Origin: an uncultured Bacilli bacterium
GTDB lineage: Bacteria > Bacillota_I > Bacilli_A > RF39 > UBA660
Length of the DNA: 20,797 nucleotides
Assembly: GCA_947600015.1 (NCBI GenBank)
Contig: CANQFX010000016.1
Span: 1-20,797, forward strand
Reading direction: 5' to 3'
Shown: piece after piece, positions 1-6,153 of the stretch
How positions within the stretch are numbered: position 1 is the first letter of the stretch
Layout of the letters: every line of letters starts with the position of its first letter
Position numbers and translations under genes: made by a program
The notes under the pieces: generated by a model
What the model was told of the DNA's origin: nothing
Databases searched by the model: none
The model's input: the letters and a program-made list of their open reading frames with translations, nothing else

Positions 1-120
1 TATAAGTCTATTGAAGATAATTATCCAAAATATGTTATTTCTCTTGATAAAATAGATTTATCTCGTGATGGTATTATTCATTTAAATTTAATTGACTTTC
101 TACTAAGTGAAGAGTTTTAA
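1..120 (+). CDS. 3' end of a probable AAA ATPase with DUF4143 domain (partial)
   Basis: An open frame enters from the left edge and ends at TAA 118-120, giving only the last 39 residues. The tail reads like the C-terminus of the ATP-binding proteins with an AAA_14 domain followed by DUF4143: a Tyr-Pro-Lys-Tyr stretch, then Ser-Leu-Asp, then Leu-Ser-Arg-Asp-Gly-Ile, and a final Ile-Asp-Phe-Leu-Leu. Those proteins are usually about 400-450 residues, are widespread in gut bacteria, and are often found in mobile or accessory DNA; their function is poorly known. The ATPase motifs lie outside the window, so this rests on recall of the tail alone. The gene runs in the same direction as the HNH gene downstream, and both probably belong to one accessory segment. 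Confidence 0.5.
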   Translation, partial: YKSIEDNYPKYVISLDKIDLSRDGIIHLNLIDFLLSEEF

Positions 121-367
121 ATAGTGTATTTAAATCATTACAAAACGAAACGGACGTACAAATTTCAAATAGTTAAAGAATATTTTAAAAAATGAAGTAG
201 TATGAAAATGATGATATAGTTTAAAAGCAAAAGGTACGATTAAAATAATATGAAGAAAAAATTCAATCTTTAATTAATATTGAAAATCCTACAAGAAAAC
301 TAATAAAGGCTAATGCTAATAAAACAATTATAGACAAAGATCAAAATATAAAAGGAGATGTTTTAAT
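121..367 (+). other. Intergenic stretch with a possible decayed coding remnant
   Basis: These 247 bases between the ATPase end and the HNH gene carry no complete gene. One frame is open from 249 to 395 (48 codons between stops, no ATG), running into the start of the HNH gene in another frame. Its translation contains an Asn-Pro-Thr-Arg-Lys-Leu stretch that looks protein-like, but I do not recognise the family. It may be the tail of a gene broken when this segment was assembled. The last 20 bases hold the AAAGGAG ribosome-binding site of the HNH gene. Confidence 0.3.
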
Positions 368-1354
368 ATGGAAAAAAAGAACTTTTTTCGTTTAATACCT
401 ATGAATATTAATGAATTTAACATTGGTCAATTATTAGATGAAGAAAAAAATAATAAAGGAGAAGTTTTATGGAAAAATGGTAGTATAAATGGTAATAATG
501 CTCAGAAATTTTATGAAAACGATATAGTTTATATTTATTGTAAAAATTTACCTGATGGTTCCAATAGAATTTTGTTTAGAGCTATTGTAAATTCTTGCGA
601 CGATGATAATACGTATTCTTTTGATAAAAAAGAAAAGATAAAGGGTTTCTTTATAAAAAATATTGAGTCTATATGTATAAATAATATTAAGACTTTTTCT
701 AGAGACACATTGAAAAATGATTACGATTTAAACATTAATCAAACAAAGCAAATTTTAGCATCTTTTGAGGATTACAACGATTATAAAAAGAATCCGGATA
801 TTATTTGCAAGGATAGATATGGTTCGACAAGTAAAAAAGATGTAGATAAATATAAAAAACATTTACAACTAATATTAAAATTAGAAACATTATATCGTGG
901 TGATAAATGTGAAAAGTCCTTAAAAAATGCTCAAAAATATTTTAATCATACGGTTTTATGTGAATGTTGCGAATTATTAAAATTAGGGGATGGAACTGCA
1001 AAAAAACGTACATTTATAAAAAAGAATGGATTAGTTTATTATGAGATTCATCATTTGCTTATGCAAAATTTATCTAGAAAAAATGATGAATGGCTTGACG
1101 AAAATCAGTGGTTTAAGAAAGAAGACTCTAAATGGCTTGATTCAGAATTTAATAGAGTCAATTTATGCCCAGTTTGTCATAGAGAATTTCATTATGGTAA
1201 TTTTGAGTATGGCAATACTCAAAAAGATGCAAAGAAAAAAGTTATAGATGCCTTATGGAAAAGCCATCAATATGAAAAAAATTTAAAAGAATTAGGTAAA
1301 GCTAAAGAGGAAATTAAATTAATTAAAGAATATATTTATAAGCAATATATTTAA
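368..1354 (+). CDS. HNH endonuclease with N-terminal PUA/EVE-like region
   Basis: A 328-residue protein with a clear zinc-bound HNH (beta-beta-alpha metal) nuclease domain near the C-terminus: Cys198-x2-Cys201, the paired His228-His229 after Tyr-Glu-Ile, Asn265, then Cys267-x2-Cys270-His271 and His275. The four cysteines would hold a structural zinc, while the histidines and Asn form the active site. Residues 1-105 include an 'Asn-Asp-Ile-Val-Tyr-Ile-Tyr' strand followed by 'Ile-Leu-Phe-Arg-Ala', resembling PUA/EVE-type domains that recognise modified bases; this part is inference. Such fusions are typical of modification-dependent (type IV-like) restriction enzymes. The start has a good site (AAAGGAGATG). 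Codons are extremely AT-rich compared with most of the window, and the gene sits against a broken amidase gene, so it was probably acquired horizontally. Confidence 0.75.
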   Translation: MEKKNFFRLIPMNINEFNIGQLLDEEKNNKGEVLWKNGSINGNNAQKFYENDIVYIYCKNLPDGSNRILFRAIVNSCDDDNTYSFDKKEKIKGFFIKNIESICINNIKTFSRDTLKNDYDLNINQTKQILASFEDYNDYKKNPDIICKDRYGSTSKKDVDKYKKHLQLILKLETLYRGDKCEKSLKNAQKYFNHTVLCECCELLKLGDGTAKKRTFIKKNGLVYYEIHHLLMQNLSRKNDEWLDENQWFKKEDSKWLDSEFNRVNLCPVCHREFHYGNFEYGNTQKDAKKKVIDALWKSHQYEKNLKELGKAKEEIKLIKEYIYKQYI

Positions 1355-1366
1355 ACTACACATTGA

Positions 1367-2341
1367 CCATCCCCAGGTGGCGAAGGTGCAGAAATAGTCT
1401 ATGGACTTCGAAATGATCCAACTTTAGCTAATCTTGCATTAAATAATATCGGAGATGCAGGGCAAATAAAAAGGAAAATATATCAAAGAAGACTTCCCGA
1501 AGATCCAAATCAGGATTATTATTATATAATAAGAGAAACAAATCCTTTAGAATCACTTCTTGTAGAATATGGGTTTATCGACAATGCAAAAGATGCTGCC
1601 CGTCTAACAAATAATTTAGACTCCTATGTAGAAGGAGTAGTAAAAGCAATTGCAGAATATGCAAATGTTCCATATACTCCACCAGGCGCTCCTACCGAAG
1701 ATTACTATATAGTACAGAGAGGAGATACTTTATATGGAATTGCTCGCCGTTTTAATACAACAATTGCCGAATTAAGAAGATTAAATAACTTAACATCAGA
1801 TGTATTACAAATAGGGCAGGTTTTAAGACTGGTAGAAGCAACAGAGGAAATAACGACATATAAAGTACAAAAAGGAGATACTTTATATGGGATTGCTAAT
1901 CGTTTTAATACAACAGTAGATACGATAAAAAGATTAAATAATTTAACAGGAAATACATTATATGTTGGTCAAGAAATTAAAGTACCACAAGCAGAAACGA
2001 CACCAGAAGATAAACCAAGTAATGGAGATATAGAAGAAAATTATGTAATATACGAAGTACAAAAGGGAGACAGTCTATGGAAGATAGCACAACGCTATGG
2101 AATTACCGTAGACGAATTAGTAGAGATAAACAATCTACCAACTTTAGATTTAAAAATAGGGGATAAATTAAAAGTTCCTAATACAGAACAATTAGGAAGC
2201 ACTACTTATATTGTAAAAAACGGAGACACCTTATGGACAATTGCTAAAAATAATAATATTTCTGTTGATGAATTAAAATCATATAACAATTTAACATCTA
2301 ATTTACTTACGATAGGTCAAGTATTAAATATTCCAAAATAA
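1367..2341 (+). pseudogene. 5'-truncated N-acetylmuramoyl-L-alanine amidase with four LysM repeats
   Basis: The frame is open from just after a TGA (1364-1366) to TAA at 2339-2341 but contains no ATG and no ribosome-binding site at its head. It begins at the Gly-Glu-Gly-Ala-Glu-Ile-Val-Tyr segment of an Amidase_3 domain and retains the second half, including the conserved Glu of Leu-Val-Glu-Tyr-Gly-Phe-Ile-Asp-Asn. The first half, with the His-Gly-Gly, Glu and Ser-x-His zinc ligands, is missing, so this piece cannot be an active hydrolase. Four LysM peptidoglycan-binding domains follow. The intact family cleaves the bond between muramic acid and the stem peptide. The reading frame downstream is undamaged, which suggests a recent break. 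The 5' half may lie beyond the left edge, on the far side of an inserted segment. Confidence 0.85.
1703..2338 (+). repeat. Four tandem LysM-encoding repeats
   Basis: Four LysM units (about 1703-1834, 1859-1990, 2044-2176 and 2204-2338) each show the Gly-Asp-Thr/Ser-Leu...Ile-Ala core and an Asn-Asn-Leu turn. Units 1 and 2 are close at the DNA level: 42 bases at 1721-1762 and 1874-1915 differ at four positions, a period of 153 bases. Units 3 and 4 are more diverged. The pattern suggests a fairly recent duplication of one unit. Confidence 0.85.
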
Positions 2342-2384
2342 AAGAAGCAGGTAAATCCTTCGATTTATGCTTCTTTTTATTTAG
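2341..2384 (+). terminator. Rho-independent terminator after the amidase fragment
   Basis: A 9-bp outer stem (2341-2349 with 2368-2376) and a 6-bp inner stem (2352-2357 with 2362-2367) are separated by a two-base bulge. The loop is CTTC and the stem runs into a T-rich tract. It lies between convergent genes, and the A-rich 5' arm means it may also stop leftward transcription. Confidence 0.85.
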
Positions 2385-2392
2385 AAACAAAA

Positions 2393-2917
2393 TTAAGATG
2401 TCTTTTTTCTAGCAAATATAACCCCAACTACAATACCAGCAATTACGACGATAAATGTAATTAGTATTAAAATATCAGCAGTATAATCTTTTGGTGCACT
2501 AAGTAGAGTATCTAGCATTTCCATAATATCATATCGATCTTCTTTTGATATTTTATATTGAGATTCAATTTCTGATATCATTGCATCCGTATAATCTTGA
2601 GAAAATCCATTCCAAGATTTATCTCCAATAATAATATAAGGAACACCTTCTACTTTTTCTTTACGAGCTTCCGCAACATCTTCCATTAATTGTGCATTAT
2701 CCTTATTTTGCCATGTTTCATAATCAACAATCGTAAAATACTCTCCATATTCCTCTTGGATACTATCAAACCATTCTTCTGCTTCTTCACAGTGTGGGCA
2801 TCCCTCTCCTCGGAAAAAATAAACATTTACTTTTTGAGAATCTTCTTCTGCTAAAACACCAAATGGTAGAATTAGGATTCCCAATAATAAAACTAATAAA
2901 AATTTAATTTTTTGCAT
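2393..2917 (-). CDS. Membrane-anchored extracytoplasmic thioredoxin-fold protein
   Basis: A 174-residue protein taken from the ATG at 2917, which has a GGAGGT site eight bases upstream; an in-frame ATG eight codons earlier lacks one. It has a signal sequence (residues 2-23, possible cut after Val-Leu-Ala), a thioredoxin-like domain with a Cys40-Pro-His-Cys43 redox motif and a cis-proline in Gly-Val-Pro93-Tyr, and a C-terminal membrane segment (about 148-168) ending in Arg-Lys-Lys. The CPHC motif is as in DsbA/DsbC-type oxidoreductases and some thioredoxin-like proteins, so a role in thiol-disulfide exchange at the outer face of the membrane is likely; its partner is not evident. It is transcribed alone, convergent with the amidase fragment. 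Confidence 0.8.
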   Translation of the reverse strand: MQKIKFLLVLLLGILILPFGVLAEEDSQKVNVYFFRGEGCPHCEEAEEWFDSIQEEYGEYFTIVDYETWQNKDNAQLMEDVAEARKEKVEGVPYIIIGDKSWNGFSQDYTDAMISEIESQYKISKEDRYDIMEMLDTLLSAPKDYTADILILITFIVVIAGIVVGVIFARKKTS

Positions 2918-2936
2918 AACTTTTACCTCCATTAAT

Positions 2937-2945
2937 ATCATAACA
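2937..2945 (-). promoter_or_regulatory. Extended -10 promoter of the thioredoxin-fold gene
   Basis: Read on the minus strand this is TGtTATGAT, an extended -10 element about 20 bases upstream of the ATG at 2917. No good -35 box is visible. The short leader holds the GGAGGT site. Confidence 0.4.
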
Positions 2946-3002
2946 TAAAAGTACTAAAAAAAGAAAATAAAACCGCAAGAAAAAAGAAATCTAAGGAAAG
3001 TT

Positions 3003-3434
3003 TCATCTTTTTTTCACAAAAACATTTTCTTTTTCTTCCACCATGTTTTTATCTTTTACTTCTGCTATAATTGCTCGAACACGAGGAAAGCCAAACATAT
3101 CCTCTCCTATTTCTGAAGTGATTTCTACAACCTCATGATGATAAAGAGGAAAACTAGCGATAATGACATCAGACAAATCTTGTAATGTTAAATTGCGAGA
3201 AAAGGTTCCAATCTTTTTATCACTGTATTTTGCGTCTTGCTTCCAATATAAAGTAATGATAGAACCCATTTCAGAATTTTCAGAATAATACACATTTTGC
3301 ATGTCTTCTTTTTTATCTTCTACTGTTCTTTCTTGAATAGAAAAAGTAACAGATATATTTGTAAGATCCGCCCTAAAAGAATAATAATCCTTTATTATTT
3401 TTTTTAAATTTCGTTTAGTAAATTTAATGATCAT
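3003..3434 (-). CDS. Hypothetical protein, 143 residues
   Basis: I do not recognise this protein. It has no signal peptide, membrane segment or cysteine, and is rich in Lys and Glu. The middle contains alternating hydrophobic strands (around Gly-Ser-Ile-Ile-Thr-Leu-Tyr-Trp) followed by a helix-like Leu-Gln-Asp-Leu-Ser-Asp-Val-Ile stretch and a Gly-Phe-Pro-Arg-Val-Arg-Ala strand, so a small cytoplasmic alpha/beta fold is plausible. The start is supported by a GGGGG site eight bases upstream. It lies downstream of the radical SAM gene on the same strand but is separated by about 90 bases that contain its own probable promoter, so it may be a single-gene unit. Confidence 0.7.
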   Translation of the reverse strand: MIIKFTKRNLKKIIKDYYSFRADLTNISVTFSIQERTVEDKKEDMQNVYYSENSEMGSIITLYWKQDAKYSDKKIGTFSRNLTLQDLSDVIIASFPLYHHEVVEITSEIGEDMFGFPRVRAIIAEVKDKNMVEEKENVFVKKR

Positions 3435-3480
3435 TTAGAATTCCCCCTATTTTTAGATACTAAATTTGAAGACCAGACTT

Positions 3481-3489
3481 ATAATAACA
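3481..3489 (-). promoter_or_regulatory. Extended -10 promoter of the 143-residue hypothetical gene
   Basis: The minus strand reads TGtTATTAT, an extended -10 element 47 bases upstream of the start codon at 3434. The -35 region is not recognisable. Confidence 0.4.
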
Positions 3490-3522
3490 TAAATTAAGAA
3501 AAAAAGGAAGAATGAAGATATA

Positions 3523-4413
3523 TTAAAAGAGATTACAATTAAATTCAGGAATAAAACTTTCTTTGGCGGTGTCTCCCTCTTGAATAAAAGCATTTTGCAC
3601 TCCTAAATCTATGGCAAAATCAACTACTTCTTGGTATTCTTTTTCTGTAAGGGGACGATTTAAGTTTGGATAGAGAGAAAATTCTTTCATAGGAGTATAC
3701 TGATTCATAATGCTAATCCAAATATCATCATGATAAGTTTCGTATAAATAAGCAATGATTTTTTTCGCATCTTCCACGTGGCCTGGTAAAACTAAAACAC
3801 GAACAATCAAACCAGACATCATTAAGCCATCTTTAATTACAAATTTTCCAACTTGCAAAAACATCTCAGCGATTGCTTTTGTCGCAACTTCAAAATAGTT
3901 TTTACAATGAGAATAACGTTCTCCTAAAGATGAATCAAAATACTTAAGATCAGCAAGATAAATATCGATAAGAGAATGTAGACTTTGAATTGTAGAAATA
4001 TTTTCATAACTATTTGTATTATAAACCACAGGGATAAATAGCGTTTTACCTTTAATATTTTGTAATGACGATACAATTTGAGGAACATAATGGGTAGGAG
4101 AAACAAGATTAATGTTATGGGCTCCTTGTTTTTGAAGCGTAAGAAAAATATTTTCTAATTGTGTGGTAGTAATTTCTTTTCCATACCCCAATGAGCTAAT
4201 CTTATAATTTTGGCAAAAGATACATTTTAAATTGCAAAAAGAAAAAAAGACTGCACCACTCCCATTCGTCCCAGAGATAATAGGCTCTTCCCACGCATGA
4301 AGACAATAATGTGCAACACGAACATTACTAGATGCGGAACAAACCCCAACTTTTTCATAACGATTAACTTTGCACTCTCTAGGACACAAAGTACAGTGTT
4401 TCAAAATATCCAT
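3523..4413 (-). CDS. Radical SAM protein, PflX-like (COG1313)
   Basis: A 296-residue protein with the radical SAM cluster motif Cys60-x3-Cys64-x2-Cys67 (Phe-Cys-Asn-Leu-Lys-Cys-Ile-Phe-Cys). An N-terminal cysteine set, Cys7-x2-Cys10-x3-Cys14 and Cys25, matches the 'Leu-Cys-Pro-Arg-Glu-Cys' head of the PflX-like family (COG1313), relatives of pyruvate formate-lyase activating enzyme. It should bind a [4Fe-4S] cluster and S-adenosylmethionine in the cytoplasm; its substrate is unknown. The start at 4413 is preferred over an upstream in-frame ATG at 4500 because it has a GGGAGAG site seven bases away and begins at the conserved N-terminus. It follows the adenosine deaminase stop by 16 bases, so the two are almost surely co-transcribed, but no functional link is obvious. 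No glycyl-radical enzyme is nearby. Confidence 0.85.
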   Translation of the reverse strand: MDILKHCTLCPRECKVNRYEKVGVCSASSNVRVAHYCLHAWEEPIISGTNGSGAVFFSFCNLKCIFCQNYKISSLGYGKEITTTQLENIFLTLQKQGAHNINLVSPTHYVPQIVSSLQNIKGKTLFIPVVYNTNSYENISTIQSLHSLIDIYLADLKYFDSSLGERYSHCKNYFEVATKAIAEMFLQVGKFVIKDGLMMSGLIVRVLVLPGHVEDAKKIIAYLYETYHDDIWISIMNQYTPMKEFSLYPNLNRPLTEKEYQEVVDFAIDLGVQNAFIQEGDTAKESFIPEFNCNLF

Positions 4414-4429
4414 AATAAAACTCTCCCAA

Positions 4430-5368
4430 CTAGTTTTGAAGTAATTGACAACGCAGTTCTTCTTTTTCTTTTTCTGATAAAAAAGCAGCATCAATTGCAT
4501 TCAAATTAAACGTTAAAAAATCTTCCTCCGTAAAATGAAAAGTTTCTTGTAAAAGTTGATATTCTTTTTCCAAGTTAGTATTAGAAACCGTACGATTATC
4601 TGTATTAACTGTGACTAGGACGCCCCTATCTACCAATTTTTTTATAGGATGAGATGCCATATCCTTGATGCTTTTCGTATCTAAATTACTAGTAGGACAG
4701 ATTTCCAAAACAATTTGCTGATCAACTAATTTTTGAATTACTTCTTTGGAATCGATACTATGAATGCCATGACCAATTCGTTTTGCACCAAAAGAAATTG
4801 CTTCTTCTACACTAGAAGCACCATCCGCTTCTCCCGCATGAATAGTAAAAGGAATTTTTTTCTCTTTAATAATACTAAATAATTTTTCGAAATCTTTTGT
4901 TGGATAGTGTGCTTCATCTCCAGCCAAATCAATTCCACAGACCCCATGATGTAAATATTTCTCAGTAAAATCAATAATTTTTTTATTATCTTCAAACGAA
5001 AAATTTCTCATCATACAAAAAATCAAGTTAATTTTAACAGAAGGAACTTTCTTAAAACCAGATAACATAGAAGAAACAACTTGTTCAATAGAAATTTTTT
5101 TCATATGAAATAAAGGACAAAATCGCACTTCAGCATAAATTACTTCATCTTGTTCTAATTCTTTTGCTAAAAGATAACTAAATTCCTCAATGTTTTTTTC
5201 TTCCTGTAATAATTCAATCGGTAATTGGAATTTCTCTAAATATTCAGCCAAACTGGCAGAATGACTTCCAATCATCTCTTTAGAAACATTTCTATTTAAT
5301 AATTTACTTGCAAAAGAAGGATTCAAAGAACCATCCAAATGTAAATGCAATTCAATTTTTTTCATCAT
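4430..5368 (-). CDS. add: Adenosine deaminase
   Basis: A 312-residue amidohydrolase of the adenosine deaminase family, which hydrolyses adenosine or deoxyadenosine to inosine and ammonia for purine salvage. The metal and catalytic residues are all present: His8-x-His10 at the N-terminus, His177 and Glu180 in His-Ala-Gly-Glu, His200 in Ile-Gly-His-Gly, the Pro-Thr-Ser-Asn segment, and Asp257 in Asn-Thr-Asp-Asn-Arg-Thr. Length is slightly below the 330-345 usual in bacteria. Two adjacent ATGs (5368 and 5365) are possible; the AGGTGAT site spaces better with the second. It is the first gene of a two-gene leftward operon with the radical SAM gene and is divergent from the deformylase gene. Confidence 0.92.
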   Translation of the reverse strand: MMKKIELHLHLDGSLNPSFASKLLNRNVSKEMIGSHSASLAEYLEKFQLPIELLQEEKNIEEFSYLLAKELEQDEVIYAEVRFCPLFHMKKISIEQVVSSMLSGFKKVPSVKINLIFCMMRNFSFEDNKKIIDFTEKYLHHGVCGIDLAGDEAHYPTKDFEKLFSIIKEKKIPFTIHAGEADGASSVEEAISFGAKRIGHGIHSIDSKEVIQKLVDQQIVLEICPTSNLDTKSIKDMASHPIKKLVDRGVLVTVNTDNRTVSNTNLEKEYQLLQETFHFTEEDFLTFNLNAIDAAFLSEKEKEELRCQLLQN

Positions 5369-5383
5369 CTATCACCTAAGAAA

Positions 5384-5392
5384 AGTATAACA
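5384..5392 (-). promoter_or_regulatory. Extended -10 promoter for adenosine deaminase operon
   Basis: On the minus strand the bases read TGtTATACT, close to the extended -10 consensus. It lies about 15-20 bases upstream of the deaminase start, implying a very short leader. Confidence 0.35.
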
Positions 5393-5435
5393 TAGATAAG
5401 AAAAGATAAAAAAGAAAAATAATAAAAGAAAACTA

Positions 5436-5444
5436 TGATATAAT
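5436..5444 (+). promoter_or_regulatory. Extended -10 promoter for the deformylase gene
   Basis: TGaTATAAT is a perfect extended -10 element 28 bases upstream of the deformylase ATG at 5473. The upstream 35 bases are A-rich without a clear -35 hexamer and may act as an UP-like element. Confidence 0.55.
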
Positions 5445-5472
5445 AAAATAAAAAAAGAAAACAGGTGAAAGT

Positions 5473-6048
5473 ATGCGGGAAAAAGTAAAAACAATTGAAA
5501 AAGATGAAAAATTTCTAAGACAAACGTCTAAAGAAGTAGATTTTTCAAAATCAGAATGGAAAGAGGCACTAAAAGAATTAGATGAATTCTGCAAAGAAGA
5601 TGACAATATCATGGCAATGGCAGCAATCCAATTAGGAATTCCTCTAAGATTAGTTTATTTGAAAAAAACGGATCTCAATCGTTTGGAAGAAGATTATAAT
5701 GAACAAACGGTTTTAATTAATCCTATCATTACCAAAAAAGAAGGATTAACTAGATATTGGGAAGCATGTGCTAGTTGTATGAACTATACAGGACTAGTAG
5801 AAAGACCATATAGAATTGAAATAGAATATTACGATGAACACGAAAAGAAACACAAAGATACATGGGAAGGATTAAAAGCAACAGTAATTTGTCATGAAAT
5901 GGATCACTTAGATGGAATTTTGCATATGGATAAAGCCTTAAAAATAGTTGAGTTAGATAAAGAAGAAATTCAAGAATTACGAAAAAAAGAACCATATAAG
6001 ATAATAGAAGAAACTGGAGATTTTAAGAAATTAATAAAGAAAAGATAA
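5473..6048 (+). CDS. def: Peptide deformylase family protein (divergent motifs)
   Basis: A 191-residue cytoplasmic metalloprotease-like protein of the deformylase family, which removes the formyl group from nascent N-terminal methionine. Motif 3 is intact (His141-Glu-x2-His145 followed by Leu-Asp-Gly) and Cys99 supplies the third metal ligand. Motif 1 reads Met-Ala-Met-Ala-Ala-Ile-Gln53 instead of Gly-x-Gly-x-Ala-Ala-x-Gln, and motif 2 is Glu-Ala-Cys-Ala-Ser rather than Glu-Gly-Cys-Leu-Ser. The metal site and the Gln that shapes the oxyanion hole survive, so activity is plausible, but this may be a second deformylase with altered specificity. The start has an AGGTG site five bases away. A terminator overlaps the stop codon, so it is probably a single-gene unit. 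Confidence 0.8.
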   Translation: MREKVKTIEKDEKFLRQTSKEVDFSKSEWKEALKELDEFCKEDDNIMAMAAIQLGIPLRLVYLKKTDLNRLEEDYNEQTVLINPIITKKEGLTRYWEACASCMNYTGLVERPYRIEIEYYDEHEKKHKDTWEGLKATVICHEMDHLDGILHMDKALKIVELDKEEIQELRKKEPYKIIEETGDFKKLIKKR

Positions 6049-6072
6049 GTGAAGATAAGATTATCTTTTTTT
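6041..6072 (+). terminator. Terminator overlapping the deformylase stop codon
   Basis: The stem AAAGATAA (6041-6048) pairs with TTATCTTT (6061-6068) around a 12-base loop and is followed by further Ts. The stop codon is the last three bases of the 5' arm. It separates the deformylase gene from the ATPase gene. Confidence 0.65.
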
Positions 6073-6114
6073 GTGCCAAATTCGTCAGAAAAAGTCACTA
6101 TAAAAAAATCATAC

Positions 6115-6147
6115 CCTAGAATATTTTTCATAGAATTTTCTAGGAGG
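6115..6147 (+). promoter_or_regulatory. Hairpin that includes part of the ATPase ribosome-binding site
   Basis: CCTAGAA (6115-6121) can pair with TTCTAGG (6138-6144) around a 16-base loop. The 3' arm takes in the first three bases of the AGGAGG Shine-Dalgarno sequence (6142-6147) that serves the ATG at 6154. The fold could lower translation, but the stem is only 7 bp and a role is inference. Confidence 0.3.
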
Positions 6148-6153
6148 ATATTT

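Noticed and set aside
1..1366. A group I intron or intein with HNH homing enzyme inserted in the amidase gene
   Set aside because: The HNH frame matches the amidase frame but stop codons separate them, so it is not an intein. An unrelated ATPase gene end lies further left, too much for a simple intron, and no intron core or splice-site structure is seen.
4414..4500. Upstream start for the radical SAM gene
   Set aside because: The extra 29 residues overlap the adenosine deaminase gene and look like its out-of-frame reading; the ATG at 4413 has a good ribosome-binding site and begins the conserved Cys-rich head.
4297..4509. Rightward 70-residue open frame opposite the radical SAM and deaminase genes
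   Set aside because: No ribosome-binding site and both strands are explained by well-supported leftward genes.
6049..6153. GTG start at 6049 for the P-type ATPase, adding 35 residues
   Set aside because: It lies in the loop of the preceding terminator, has no ribosome-binding site, and the extra residues do not resemble the family N-terminus. The ATG at 6154 has a perfect AGGAGG.
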